From Myxococcales bacterium (GTDB taxonomy: Bacteria > Myxococcota_A > Polyangia > Haliangiales > Haliangiaceae), in NCBI GenBank assembly GCA_947483555.1, contig CANKMW010000018.1, forward strand, positions 44,680 to 108,679: a stretch of DNA of 64,000 nt, written 5' to 3'. The notes under the pieces are model-generated. The model worked only from the letters and a program-made list of their open reading frames with translations, did not search any database and was not told the DNA's origin. Every line of letters begins with the position of its first letter. The stretch's first letter is position 1. The translations under genes and the position numbers were made by a program. Positions 36,161-45,875 of this stretch are shown here, piece after piece.

Positions 36161-37735
36161 GTGGGCAACGATCAGGCCGCCGACAGCTCGGGCGACCTCG
36201 CGTGGCAGGTCGAGCGCCTGATCGGCACCGATCTCGACGGCCGCTATCACATCGAGGATCTGCTCGGCAAGGGCGGGATGGGTGCGGTGATGCGCGCCCG
36301 CCACCTGTTCATGGATCAGGAGGTGGCGATCAAGGTCCTGCGCCCCACCCTGGCCAGCGATCCCAACGCGGCGCGGCGGTTCGTGCGCGAGGCCCGCGGC
36401 ACGCTCAAGGTCGAGAGCGAGCACGCCGTCAAGGTGCTCGATTTCGCGATCACCGACGATGGGCTGCTCTACATGGTGCTCGAGCTGCTCGACGGCCGCA
36501 CCGTCGGCGCCGAGATCTACGATGATGGGGCGTTGCCGCTCCGGCGCGCGCTGCGCATCGCGCGCCAGGTGTGCGACGCGCTCGGCGCCGCCCATCGCGT
36601 CGGGCTCGTCCACCGCGATCTCAAGCCCGACAACATCATGCTGGTGCGGCGCGGCGGCGATCCCGATCACGTCAAGGTGCTCGACTTCGGGTTGGCCAAG
36701 GTGATGGAGCACGCCGGCAACCGGGCGCTGTCGATGGCCGCCCTCACCCAGGGCGACATCGTGTTCGGTACGCCGGACTACATGGCGCCCGAGCAGGCGC
36801 TCGGCCAGCCGCTCGATGGCCGCGCCGATCTGTACGCGCTCGGCGTCACGCTGTTCGAGATGTTGACCGGGCGGCCGCCGTTCATCGGCCAGCCGATGGC
36901 GGTGCTCGCCGACCACGTCCGCACCCCGCCGCCGACCGTGCGCTCGATGGCGCCGACGCTCGACGTGCCGGCCGAGGTCGAGCGCCTGGTGGCGCGCTGT
37001 CTCGCCAAGGACCCGGCGGCCCGGCCGCCAACCGCGGCGGCCCTGGCCGCCGAGATCGCCGCGATCGAGCACCAGCTGGGCGTCGCCGGCCGGCGGGGTG
37101 CCAACGTCGAGACCCTCGACCTGACGGTCGACGCCGTCGCGGCGGCGCTCGCCACCCGGCCGGTGCCACCTCCTGCGGCCGCGGCGCCGCGGCCCCACCC
37201 CGCGTCCGGCACGGTCACCGGGCCGTGGTCGCCCACCGATGACGAACCGGCCCGCCGCAACCGAGCGCCGGTCGTGGTCCTGGCGGTGGCGTTGATCGCC
37301 GCCGCCATCCTGGTCGTCGCGGTCATGGCGCGGTCGCGGCCGGACAGCACCGTGGCCCTGGACGCTGCGTCCGCCGCCGCGCTGGCCGGCGATGGAGGAG
37401 CGGCCCTGTCGCCGGTCGCGACCGACGCCGCGGTGGTGACGATCACACCCGACGCCGGACCGTCCCGCGACTCGCCACGCCCCGATTCGGCGGCCGAGCG
37501 CCTGGCCCAGCACCTCGCCGCTGCCGAGGCCGCTCGACGCACCGGCAACCGCCTCAAGCAGATCGCGCACGCCGATCAGGCCCTGGAGCTCGACAAACGC
37601 AACCAGCGGGCGCGGTGGCTGCTCGGCGACGCGCTCGTCGCGACCGATCGCTCCAATGGTTGCAAGTACTTACGGACCGCAAGCCGGATCGCCGCCGCGG
37701 TGGCACGAGCCGACGCGGCCGGCTGTCCGCCTTGA
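36161..37735 (+). CDS. Membrane-anchored Ser/Thr protein kinase
   Basis: 524 residues. Kinase domain ~28-300 with all key motifs: GKGGMGAV glycine loop, VAIKVL (catalytic Lys), [27 protein letters not shown], and [13 protein letters not shown]. One membrane helix near 365-388 ([20 protein letters not shown]) separates it from a ~130-residue extracytoplasmic part ending in a TPR-like stretch ([20 protein letters not shown]). This is the PknB-like one-pass architecture common in myxobacteria. It lies beside a pseudokinase gene and upstream of a PgpH-like hydrolase. GTG start, leaderless-type promoter. Confidence 0.92.
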   Translation: MGNDQAADSSGDLAWQVERLIGTDLDGRYHIEDLLGKGGMGAVMRARHLFMDQEVAIKVLRPTLASDPNAARRFVREARGTLKVESEHAVKVLDFAITDDGLLYMVLELLDGRTVGAEIYDDGALPLRRALRIARQVCDALGAAHRVGLVHRDLKPDNIMLVRRGGDPDHVKVLDFGLAKVMEHAGNRALSMAALTQGDIVFGTPDYMAPEQALGQPLDGRADLYALGVTLFEMLTGRPPFIGQPMAVLADHVRTPPPTVRSMAPTLDVPAEVERLVARCLAKDPAARPPTAAALAAEIAAIEHQLGVAGRRGANVETLDLTVDAVAAALATRPVPPPAAAAPRPHPASGTVTGPWSPTDDEPARRNRAPVVVLAVALIAAAILVVAVMARSRPDSTVALDAASAAALAGDGGAALSPVATDAAVVTITPDAGPSRDSPRPDSAAERLAQHLAAAEAARRTGNRLKQIAHADQALELDKRNQRARWLLGDALVATDRSNGCKYLRTASRIAAAVARADAAGCPP

Positions 37736-37761
37736 TTGTGCGCGCCGCCGACGCGTATCCT
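37732..37761 (+). promoter_or_regulatory. Putative promoter of pseudokinase gene
   Basis: TTGATT (37732-37737), 18-base spacer, TATCCT (37756-37761), then 8 bases and the ATG at 37770. The -35 box overlaps the stop codon of the kinase gene. Confidence 0.45.
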
Positions 37762-37769
37762 CGCTGCCG

Positions 37770-39503
37770 ATGAGCCCCGAGGCTGGCCTCGCCAGCGTCG
37801 CGACGGAGAGTCCGCTGGACGGCGACGCCGAAGGCACCGCGATCGGTGGCTGGACGGTCGGCCCGCGGCTGCGCCGCACGCTGATCGCCCAGGTCTATCG
37901 CGCCAGCCGCGGCGACCAGGAAGCGACGGTGCACGTCGTCCACCCCGAGCTGGCCCAGCTGCGCGAGGTCGTGACGGCGGTGCAGATGCGGGCGCCCAAG
38001 ATCTCGCAGCTGGTCGACCACCGCAACGTCTCGCCGACCTTCGGCGCCGGGTTCGAGGACGGCTACCTCTACGTCATCACCGAGCCGGAGGATGGGCCGG
38101 TGCTGCGCGACATCCTCGACCGCAAGCACGCCGCCACCAGCGTGGGCCTGCCGCCGCGCGGTGCCGGCAACGTGATCGCCCTGGTCGCCCAGGGACTGGT
38201 GTCGACCGGCGGGCTGTTTCACGGCGCGCTCGGTGACGAGTCGGTGACCGTGTCGCGCAGCGGCCGCATCGCGATCGCCGACCTGGCGCTCGGTCCGGCG
38301 CTGTGCGCGGCGATCGCCGCTGGCGCCGTCAAGGCGCCGGGGTGGATCGCGCCCGAGGTGCAGCGCGGCGAACCGGCGGGGCCGGCCAGCGATGTCTACG
38401 GCCTCGGCGCCTTGCTCTACGACACGCTGGTTGGTCAACCGCTCACCCGCGGTGGGCCGCGCCCGAGCGAAGCGGCGCCCGGGATCCCGCCCGAGGTCGA
38501 CGAGATCATCGCCCGCGCGTGCGCCGAGAAGCCCGATCGCCGCTTCAGCTCGGTCGACTCGCTCCGCGAGCTGGTGATGGATGTCCTGTGCCGCGGCGTC
38601 GAGGAGGAGGAGGAGCAGGTCGGCGCCGATGCGGCGCCGGCTGGCGTCGCGACCGCGCCGCCACGCGTGAACCTGACCATCGCGCCGGCGCTCGAGGCGG
38701 CGATGGAGGACCCGCACGAACGCTGGCTGGTCACCAAGGGCCGCTTCGACTTCGGCCCGTTCTCGATGAAGGGGCTGGTCGATCAGATCACCACCGGCCA
38801 CGTGCATCACGGCAACGTGTTGTTCGACAAGGACGACGGCGGCCGGATGAAGGTCGAGGATCACCCGCTGCTCGGCCCCCTGGTCGAGGCGGCGCGCCAG
38901 CAGCGCGACGATGCCCGCCGCGCCCACGCCGAGGTCAAGCACCAGTCGAGCGAGCGCAAGCGCGGCGTGACGTTGTACGGCTTCATCGGGGCTGGCGTGC
39001 TGGCGGCGGTGGTCGCGGTCTACTTCATCATCACGGCCCTGGCGGCCGCCAAGAACAAGAAGATCGAGGGCGTCGACACCCTGGCCAGCGCCAACCTCAA
39101 CGTCACCGTGTCCGAACCCAAGAAACCGGCCAAGAAGCCGCGCAGCGGCGGTAACCGACGCAGCGGCGGTGGCGGCGGCGGGCTGCCGGGTGGCAACGAC
39201 TCGCTCACCCTCGATCTCTCCGACGACAGCGACGAAGGCTCGGCGACCCTCGACATGGGCACGGTGTTCTCGGTGTACTCGCGGTTTGGCAACCGGCTCG
39301 GCGGCTGTCTCCTCAAGACCGGTGCCTCGTCGGCAGCGATCAGCATCATCATCGACGGACCGAGCGGGAAGGTGAACTGGATGAAGGTCAACGGCGAGTC
39401 GAGCGGCGCGCTGCACAGCTGCCTGTCGGGGGTCATGCGGGCGATGAAGTTCCCCTCCATCGACGGACCGCGCACCCGCGCCGAGTTCGACATCGCGATC
39501 TAG
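37770..39503 (+). CDS. Pseudokinase with GYF_2-like domain, membrane helix and AgmX-like C-terminus
   Basis: 577 residues. Residues ~25-275 keep the kinase fold but not the active site: the HRD region reads FHGALGDESVTVSRSGRIAI and DFG is replaced by ADLAL; the APE-like IAPEVQRG and SDVYGLGALLYD remain. Then a GYF_2-like module (RWLVTKGRFDFGPFSMKGLV), a membrane helix (YGFIGAGVLAAVVAVYFIIT), a Gly-rich linker and a C-terminal ~75-residue AgmX/PglI (TonB-like) domain (FGNRLGGCLLKTG, INSC-like LHSCLSG). So it probably senses or relays rather than phosphorylates, possibly with the active kinase encoded 35 bases upstream. Confidence 0.83.
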   Translation: MSPEAGLASVATESPLDGDAEGTAIGGWTVGPRLRRTLIAQVYRASRGDQEATVHVVHPELAQLREVVTAVQMRAPKISQLVDHRNVSPTFGAGFEDGYLYVITEPEDGPVLRDILDRKHAATSVGLPPRGAGNVIALVAQGLVSTGGLFHGALGDESVTVSRSGRIAIADLALGPALCAAIAAGAVKAPGWIAPEVQRGEPAGPASDVYGLGALLYDTLVGQPLTRGGPRPSEAAPGIPPEVDEIIARACAEKPDRRFSSVDSLRELVMDVLCRGVEEEEEQVGADAAPAGVATAPPRVNLTIAPALEAAMEDPHERWLVTKGRFDFGPFSMKGLVDQITTGHVHHGNVLFDKDDGGRMKVEDHPLLGPLVEAARQQRDDARRAHAEVKHQSSERKRGVTLYGFIGAGVLAAVVAVYFIITALAAAKNKKIEGVDTLASANLNVTVSEPKKPAKKPRSGGNRRSGGGGGGLPGGNDSLTLDLSDDSDEGSATLDMGTVFSVYSRFGNRLGGCLLKTGASSAAISIIIDGPSGKVNWMKVNGESSGALHSCLSGVMRAMKFPSIDGPRTRAEFDIAI

Positions 39504-39525
39504 CGCCCATGCGAATGCCTTCGTC

Positions 39526-42222
39526 ATGATCGGATCGGTCCCGAGTCGTCTCCGCCTGGCGGCGGTCATCATGCGGCGACCGCGCGGCAACCTGGTGGTT
39601 GGCCTCCTGCTCGCGCTCGCCTTCGCGACCCTGGTCACGCCGATCGTCCTCGCCGAGAGCTGGCTGGTCGACGCCACCGTCGTCGCCGGCGAGCCGGCGC
39701 CGGCCACGGTGCGGCTGCGCGCCTTCGATGGATTCGACGACGGCCTGGTGGCCGGTCGCGGCGGGGCGGTGGTGATCGCCCGCGGCCAGGTCGCCACCAT
39801 CGAGCAGGCCGAGCTGGCGGCCGCCGCGCAGCGCACGGCGCCGCGTGGCCTGGCCGGCTTCGCCGCCTACTTCGCGGTGCTGTTCGTGCTCGCCGCCGGC
39901 GTCACCCACCACCTCCGCCGCTCGAACCGCGGTCGGCTGCTGCGCGTCCAGCTCGTGCTGCTCGGCACCGTCGCCGCCGGGGCCGCGCTGACCAAGGGCC
40001 TGTTGCTGGGCTGGCCGCTGTCGGTGCTCGCGGTGCCGGTCGCGCTCGGCGCCGTGGTGCCGACCCTGGTCTTCGATCGCACCGTCGGACTGGCCGGCGG
40101 CGTGCTGGCCGCGGTGGTGATGAGCCTCCTGGTGCCGTTCGACGTCGGCGTCTCGACCGTGCTGGTGGTGCAGGCGGTGGCGGCGGCGATCGTGATTCCC
40201 GAGCGGGCGCGACCGCGCTGGACCACGGCGCTGGCGGCCGGCGCCATGGCGCTGGCCGGCGCCGTGCTCACCTACGCCGCGTTCTCCTACCTGTCACTCG
40301 GCGTGGTCCCCACCGCCGAGCTGGCCGATCCGGCGTCGTCGAGCTGGCTGGCCGCCGCGGTCGGTGGCGCGATGGCCGCCATCCTCGCCGTGCCGCTGGT
40401 CGCGCTGTTCCAGCTCGCCTGCGGCGAGATCACGCAGGCCAAGCTGGTGGCACTCGAAGATCTCTCGCACCCGTTGCTCAAGCAGATCGCCGACCAGGCG
40501 CCGGGAACCTGGCAACACAGCCTTGCGATGGCCAACATGGCCGAGATCGCGGCCAACACGATCGGCGCCAGCGGCCGGCTGGTGCGCGTCGGCGCCTATT
40601 TTCATGACCTCGGCAAGTCGCTGCAGGCGTCGTACTTCATCGAGAACCTCGCCGCCGGCCAGCCCAGCCCCCACGACCGCCTGGCGCCCGAGGTGTCGTG
40701 CGACGCGATCTTCGCGCACGTCACCGAGGGCATCGCCCTGGCCCGGCGGCAGAAGCTGCCCGAGCGGATCATCGACTTCATGCACATGCACCACGGCGAC
40801 GGGGTGCTCGAGTACTTCTGGGCCAAGTGTCAGGAGCAAGGGAATCCGCGCCTGCTGACCATCGACGACTTCCGCTATCCGGGCGTGCCACCGCAGAGCC
40901 GCGAGACGGCGATCCTGGCCATCTGCGACGCCGTCGAGGCCGCGTCGCGCACGCTCAAGCGGCCTGACGAGCGCTCGATCGAGAACCTGGTGCAGCGCAT
41001 CGTGTACGGCAAGCTGCACCTCGGGCAACTCGACGAGTCGGGCCTGTCGATGGGCGACCTGCGGCGCATCAACAACTCGCTCCGCGAGACGATCAAGCAC
41101 GCCCACCATGGGCGCATCGAGTATCCGTGGCAACGCGAAGCCGCGGCGCTGGCCGAGCAGCCGACCGGGCCGACGGTGGCCGGCTTCGCTCCCACCGCGA
41201 CCCAGCGCTTGATGCAGGAGCCACGGCTCGATTCACTCGACGCGCCGCGCCCGCTGCAGTGGGAAGACACCGGACGGCCACGCCCGGCCACCGCGGATGC
41301 CACGGGGCCCGCTCCGGCGACCGCCGCCGACGTCGGCGCGGCCGCGACCGTGCCGATGGCCACACCGGTGGCCCCCCTGATGGTGGCGGAGCAGCCGCGG
41401 CCGAACCCCGAGCCGAGCTTCGATCCCACCCGGGATACGATCGCGATGCGGCCGCCGGTAGCCGCGCCGGTGCTGCCGATCCCCGCGCCCCGCCCCAGCG
41501 GGGTCGAGGAGATCGTCTATCTGACGCCCGCGATGGCCGCGCCGTTGCTGGCCACCGAGCCGATGGCTGCCGTCCAGCCGCCCTCGGTCACCGGGCCGAT
41601 GCCGGTGGTGACGCCGTCGGCGAGTGGGTCGATGCCCGCGATCGCCGCGGTGCCGATGTACGCCGCCAGCACCGGCCCTATCCCCATGACCCCGTCGACA
41701 ACCGCGACCCTCGCCGGTCTCGTGGTCGGCAATCGTCCGCTGGGCCCGATGCCGGTCACCCTCACCGGTGCGATGGGCCCGTTGCGCCCGCCGGCGGTGG
41801 TGGCGGACGCAGCAGCGCCGCCGTCGGACGATGGGCCCGCGGCGGCGGACGAACCGCCCGCCCGCAGCTCGTGGGCGAGCACGCTGTCGGCACGGCTCGA
41901 TACCATGCTCGAGGCGAGCGACGATGACGCCTTCGCCGCCGAGCCGACCAAGAAGACGCTGTTGCCACCGCCGCCGCCGCCGCCACCGCCACGCCGCCGC
42001 ACCCACGAGGTCGAGGTCGACGACGTCGAGGCCACCATCGAGCTGTCGCCCCATGCCCGCGCCGAGGCGTCGGGGCGCATCGTCGGGCCGCCACCGGCGA
42101 CCCGGCCGGCGCGGGCCCCCAGCCACAGCGTCGACACCGGCTTCGACGGCGACGAGGGACCCACCGTGGTGCGCAAGCCAGCCAGCTCGGGCTTGCCGCC
42201 ACGAGCGCGCAAGCCGGAGTGA
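39526..42222 (+). CDS. PgpH-like 7TM HD-domain phosphodiesterase with long Pro-rich tail
   Basis: 898 residues. An N-terminal helix (28-45) and a short ~75-residue extracytoplasmic segment are followed by six or so helices (7TM-7TMR type) to ~305, then an HD hydrolase domain (~330-530): LAMANMAEIAANTIG, VGAYFHDLGKSLQ (HD), CDAIFAHVTEG, MHMHHGDGVLEYFW. In PgpH this domain cleaves c-di-AMP; the usual large extracellular domain is mostly missing here. About 330 C-terminal residues are Pro/Ala-rich and disordered, including a run of eight prolines (~820). ATG 39526. Last gene of the kinase cluster. Confidence 0.82.
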   Translation: MIGSVPSRLRLAAVIMRRPRGNLVVGLLLALAFATLVTPIVLAESWLVDATVVAGEPAPATVRLRAFDGFDDGLVAGRGGAVVIARGQVATIEQAELAAAAQRTAPRGLAGFAAYFAVLFVLAAGVTHHLRRSNRGRLLRVQLVLLGTVAAGAALTKGLLLGWPLSVLAVPVALGAVVPTLVFDRTVGLAGGVLAAVVMSLLVPFDVGVSTVLVVQAVAAAIVIPERARPRWTTALAAGAMALAGAVLTYAAFSYLSLGVVPTAELADPASSSWLAAAVGGAMAAILAVPLVALFQLACGEITQAKLVALEDLSHPLLKQIADQAPGTWQHSLAMANMAEIAANTIGASGRLVRVGAYFHDLGKSLQASYFIENLAAGQPSPHDRLAPEVSCDAIFAHVTEGIALARRQKLPERIIDFMHMHHGDGVLEYFWAKCQEQGNPRLLTIDDFRYPGVPPQSRETAILAICDAVEAASRTLKRPDERSIENLVQRIVYGKLHLGQLDESGLSMGDLRRINNSLRETIKHAHHGRIEYPWQREAAALAEQPTGPTVAGFAPTATQRLMQEPRLDSLDAPRPLQWEDTGRPRPATADATGPAPATAADVGAAATVPMATPVAPLMVAEQPRPNPEPSFDPTRDTIAMRPPVAAPVLPIPAPRPSGVEEIVYLTPAMAAPLLATEPMAAVQPPSVTGPMPVVTPSASGSMPAIAAVPMYAASTGPIPMTPSTTATLAGLVVGNRPLGPMPVTLTGAMGPLRPPAVVADAAAPPSDDGPAAADEPPARSSWASTLSARLDTMLEASDDDAFAAEPTKKTLLPPPPPPPPPRRRTHEVEVDDVEATIELSPHARAEASGRIVGPPPATRPARAPSHSVDTGFDGDEGPTVVRKPASSGLPPRARKPE

Positions 42223-42281
42223 CGCCGCCCGTCATGAGGTCTGCGTCGCGAGCGGCGCCGGCGCGAGCAGCGGACCGCCGG

Positions 42282-42548
42282 CTAGCGGTAGCCGGGACCG
42301 CTGGCCTCGGGAATCACGCGCAGCGCGCGCAGCTCGGCGATCTCGATGGCGTAGCGCTCGCGCCGCAACGTCACCAGGGTGGCGACCTCGCCGGCGGTCT
42401 CGACCGAGGACACGCGGTCGATCACCAGCGCCTCGTCGCCGAGGCCGATGTAGACCGTACAGCTGACGCCGGCCGGCACGTGGTGGGTGTCGCCGTCCTT
42501 GCGAAACCCGTTGTGCGCGAGGATGTCGAGGAGGTTCTTCACCTGCAT
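42282..42548 (-). CDS. Small protein of unknown function
   Basis: 88 residues: MQVKNLLDILAHNGFRKDGD, HVPAGVSCTVYIGLG, DRVSSVETAGEVATLVTLR and ELRALRVIPEA. It shows regular alternation of strands and short helices and no signal or membrane segment, consistent with a small folded cytoplasmic domain. I do not recognise the family. The start at 42548 faces a lipoprotein gene on the other strand with almost no gap; it converges with the HD-hydrolase gene. Confidence 0.5.
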   Translation of the reverse strand: MQVKNLLDILAHNGFRKDGDTHHVPAGVSCTVYIGLGDEALVIDRVSSVETAGEVATLVTLRRERYAIEIAELRALRVIPEASGPGYR

Positions 42549-42593
42549 GGCGCTTGCAGCCTAGCACCGCAACCGGCGCGTGGCGCGGCCATC

Positions 42594-43142
42594 GTGCTCG
42601 TGCTCGTCGTCCTGGTCGGGTGCGGAGCTGCGGCCCGTCCGCAGCCGAGTGCCGCGACCCGGCGCGAGGTGGTCGCCGCCGAGATGGCGTTGCGGAGCCG
42701 CGACTACGACGGCGCCCGCGCCGCCTTCGCCCGCGCCATCGCCGGATCGCCCGATCCCGCCAGCGAGGCCTACGCCCGCAGCGAGCTCGCCGACATGCTG
42801 CTCCTCGTCGACGAACGGGCCGCCGCCGCCGCCGAGCTGGAGCGCGTGACCGCCCTGCGCCCTGACGATCCGCGCCGCTGGCACGATCTCGGCATCGTGC
42901 GTCACACGCTCGGCGACGTCGACGGCGCCGCCACCGCGCTCGGCCGCGCGCGGGCGCTCGCGCCCGCCGATCCGCGACCGCGGATCGCGCTGGCGGCCCT
43001 GCTGTGGCAGCGTGGCGACCGCGCCGGCGCGGCGCGAGAATACCGCGCCCTGCTCGACCTCGAGCTACCTGCGCGGGTGCGCGCCAAGGTGGAGTGGGCG
43101 ATCGTCGAGCTGGCGCGCCCCGCGGCCACGATCGATCGGTGA
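42594..43142 (+). CDS. TPR lipoprotein
   Basis: At least 182 residues. The start is uncertain. GTG 42594 gives VLVLVVLVGCG, a hydrophobic stretch with lipobox LVGC but without a basic n-region. The same frame is open upstream, and a CTG at 42543 lies 8 bases after GGAGG and would add PQPARG with a positive charge, so a CTG start is plausible. The mature part is three to four TPR-like repeats (ALRSRDYDGARAAFARAIAG; RWHDLGIVRHTLGDVDGAAT; ALLWQRGDRAGAAREYRALL). Probably an outer-membrane scaffold or assembly factor. The following HEAT-repeat gene has its own promoter. Confidence 0.65.
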   Translation: MLVLVVLVGCGAAARPQPSAATRREVVAAEMALRSRDYDGARAAFARAIAGSPDPASEAYARSELADMLLLVDERAAAAAELERVTALRPDDPRRWHDLGIVRHTLGDVDGAATALGRARALAPADPRPRIALAALLWQRGDRAGAAREYRALLDLELPARVRAKVEWAIVELARPAATIDR

Positions 43143-43168
43143 CGGCGGCGTAGACCAAGCCAGCCGCG

Positions 43169-43174
43169 TATACT
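43169..43174 (+). promoter_or_regulatory. Putative -10 box of HEAT-repeat gene
   Basis: TATACT, the best -10 match in the window, ends 6 bases before the ATG at 43181. The transcript is predicted to begin at or next to the A of the start codon. Confidence 0.5.
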
Positions 43175-43180
43175 GTCGCC

Positions 43181-45712
43181 ATGCTGCGCGGCCGCTTGCC
43201 CGGACTGCTGATCGCCGCCGCGCTGGTCGGCGTCGCGCCGGCCGGCGCCGACACCACCTGGAACTTCGACTGGCTCGGCCGCATCGAGTTCGACGCCCGC
43301 GGGCTGACCTCGGACGATGCCGACGTGCGGCTGGCGGCGGTCAACGCGTTGCGTGGCTTCGACCCGGCGCTGACCAAGAAGTTCCTGATCCCGGCGCTCG
43401 ATGACGACGCCACCGAGGTGCAGATCGCCGCGGCCCGTGCGCTCGGCGCCGGGGCGGTCGCCGACGCGGCGCGGCCGCTGGTCGCATGGCTGGCCGATCC
43501 CGACCCCCGGCTGCGCGCGACCGCTGCCGAGGCGCTCGGCCCGATCGGCACCGACGTCGGCACCGCCGCCCTGGTCCGGACCCTCGGCGACCTCGAACCC
43601 TCGGTGCGCAGCAAGGCGGTGCTGGCCCTGGGTAGCATCGGTCAGCGCGGCGACCGCTCGGTGGTGGTCCCGCTGTTGTCGCGCCTCACCGACGACAAGG
43701 TCGAGGTCCGGCGGGCCGCGATCGAGCAGCTACGCGCCATCGGCGATCGGCGCGCCGTGGTGCCGCTGGTCGCCGCGTTCGGTGACAACTCGCAGGAGGT
43801 CCGCAAGGCGGCGGTGCAGGCGGTCGGCCGGCTCGGCGATCGGGCCGCGGTTCCGGCCCTGCTGCGCCTGCTCACCGACCCGGTGCTCGAGGTCCGCGCG
43901 CTCGCGGTCGGCGCGCTCGGCGAGTTGCGCGCCGTCGATGCGGTCGACGATCTGGTCGCCATCCTGGCCGCGGGCGGCGACGTGGCGCCGCGCGCCGCCT
44001 TCGCGCTCGGCCAGATCGCACGGGCCGGCGATCCTGAAGCGGCGCCGCAGGCGATGCACGCGCTGGTGGCGGCGCTCGCCGACCCGTCGCGGCGCCCGGG
44101 GGCCATCGAGGGCTTGCGGACCGCGGGCGTGGTCGCCGTGGCGTCGCTGGTCGCGCACCTCGATGGCCGGCTGCCCGGCGATCCCAGGACCGCGGTCGAG
44201 CTGCTCGCCGAGCTGGGCGACGCCCGCGCTACCGAGGTCCTGGTCGCCGAGCTCGAGCGCGGCCGGGTCGCCGTCGCCACGGTGGTGGCGGCGCTGGCGC
44301 GGACCCGAGATCCGCGCGCGCTGGTCCCGGTGCTGCGCCTGATCGCGGCCGAGGACGCCGCCATCCGGCTGGCCGCGATGACCGCGGTCGGGCCGCTCCT
44401 GGGCAGCGATCCGCGGGCCGCCGACGCCATCGTCGAACGCCTCGGTGACGACGACGAGGAGATCCGCGTGCTGGCCGCCGAGTACCTGGGCCAGATCCGC
44501 GCCCGGGTCGCCGTCACGCCGCTGGTGGCTCTCACCGGCGACGGCTTGCCCGAGCGGCTTCGCCGAGCGGCGATCGACGCCCTGGGCGCGATCGGCGACG
44601 CCGCCGCGGTGCCGACGCTGGTCGCGGCCCTGCGCGACGGCCCGGCGTCACTGCAGCAGGCCGCCGCCGACGCGCTGGGTGCGATCGCCGACCCGGCCTC
44701 GGCGGCTGCCCTGGCGCGGCTCTCCGACCAGATGCGCGGCAGCGGTCGCCACCAGGCCGTCCGCGGCTGGGGCGCGGTGTTGCGCGAGCACCCCGACGCC
44801 GCCGCTCGACCGCGCCTGGAGGCGATGGCCCGCACCGCGTCACCAGTGGTCGCGATCGCAGCCATCGGCGCCCTCGCCGCGCTCGGCGACCGCGGCGCGG
44901 TGCCGACGCTGGCCGAGATCGCGACCGACGGCACACCCGAGCGCCAGCGCGCAGCGCTGTGGGCCCTCGGTGAGCTCGGCGACGCCCGTTCCATCGAGCC
45001 GCTGGTGGCCGCGCTGTCGAGCAAGGACGACCGGGTGGCTGCCACCGCCGCCTGGGGGCTCGGGGATCTGGCCCGCGATGTGGCGTTGCGGACGCGCCTC
45101 GACGTCGCCGCCGGCTCGGCGCTGCGTCGGTTGGCGCGTCGCGGCAGCTGGGCCACCGCCATCGACGCCACCGCCGCGCTCGGTCGCATCGGCGTCGCCG
45201 ATGCCACCGCCGATCTGCGCCAGCTCAGCTTTCATCGTTCCCCGCTGGTGCGCGCCAACGCGGCGTGGTCGCTTGGGATGCTGGCCGCCGCCGGCACCAC
45301 GGTCCCCGCCGACGCGATCGGCGCCCTGATTCGCCAGCTCGGTGATGACCCCAGCAGCGTCGCGCGGGCCGCCGCGGCGCGGGCGCTCGGTCGTCTCCGC
45401 GACCGCGGCGCCGCCGCGACCGCCGCGCTGTCGGCGGTCGCCACCTCCGATCGCGACGAGCGGGTCCGGGGCGAGGCCAGCGCGGCGCTCGCCGGCGGCG
45501 CCCCGGTACCGCCGCGCGACGAATGGCGAGTGTTCTACGTCGTCGACGCGTCGAGCGGCGACCGCCCGGTCCGCGAGGAACCGTACGTGGTGCTGGGCGC
45601 CGACGGGGTGGCGTGGGCGACCTACACCGACCTGCGCGGTCACGTCACCAGCGAACACTTCCCGGCCGGCGATGCCGTGGTGGTGACCGCGGGCGCCGAG
45701 CCCGGGCTCTGA
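43181..45712 (+). CDS. Secreted HEAT-repeat protein
   Basis: 843 residues. Signal peptide MLRGRLPGLLIAAALVGVAP, cleavage near AGA-DT (~23). From ~40 to ~765 it consists of about 23 HEAT/PBS-lyase-like repeats of 30-32 residues (e.g. EVRKAAVQAVGRLGDRAAVP; ERLRRAAIDALGAIGDAAAV), making a long solenoid. The last ~60 residues (EWRVFYVVDASSGDRPVREE, then a beta-rich end) are different and may cap the solenoid or bind a partner. Periplasmic location is predicted. No catalytic motif. Promoter TATACT directly upstream. Confidence 0.85.
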   Translation: MLRGRLPGLLIAAALVGVAPAGADTTWNFDWLGRIEFDARGLTSDDADVRLAAVNALRGFDPALTKKFLIPALDDDATEVQIAAARALGAGAVADAARPLVAWLADPDPRLRATAAEALGPIGTDVGTAALVRTLGDLEPSVRSKAVLALGSIGQRGDRSVVVPLLSRLTDDKVEVRRAAIEQLRAIGDRRAVVPLVAAFGDNSQEVRKAAVQAVGRLGDRAAVPALLRLLTDPVLEVRALAVGALGELRAVDAVDDLVAILAAGGDVAPRAAFALGQIARAGDPEAAPQAMHALVAALADPSRRPGAIEGLRTAGVVAVASLVAHLDGRLPGDPRTAVELLAELGDARATEVLVAELERGRVAVATVVAALARTRDPRALVPVLRLIAAEDAAIRLAAMTAVGPLLGSDPRAADAIVERLGDDDEEIRVLAAEYLGQIRARVAVTPLVALTGDGLPERLRRAAIDALGAIGDAAAVPTLVAALRDGPASLQQAAADALGAIADPASAAALARLSDQMRGSGRHQAVRGWGAVLREHPDAAARPRLEAMARTASPVVAIAAIGALAALGDRGAVPTLAEIATDGTPERQRAALWALGELGDARSIEPLVAALSSKDDRVAATAAWGLGDLARDVALRTRLDVAAGSALRRLARRGSWATAIDATAALGRIGVADATADLRQLSFHRSPLVRANAAWSLGMLAAAGTTVPADAIGALIRQLGDDPSSVARAAAARALGRLRDRGAAATAALSAVATSDRDERVRGEASAALAGGAPVPPRDEWRVFYVVDASSGDRPVREEPYVVLGADGVAWATYTDLRGHVTSEHFPAGDAVVVTAGAEPGL

Positions 45713-45723
45713 TCCGCGGGCCT

Positions 45724-45851
<128 letters not shown>

Positions 45852-45875
45852 GGGTCAGATCCCCGGCGCGACGTA

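Noticed and set aside
36161..42222. Calling the kinase, pseudokinase and HD hydrolase one operon
   Set aside because: The first two genes have their own -10-like boxes, so co-transcription is not shown; I treat them as a cluster only.
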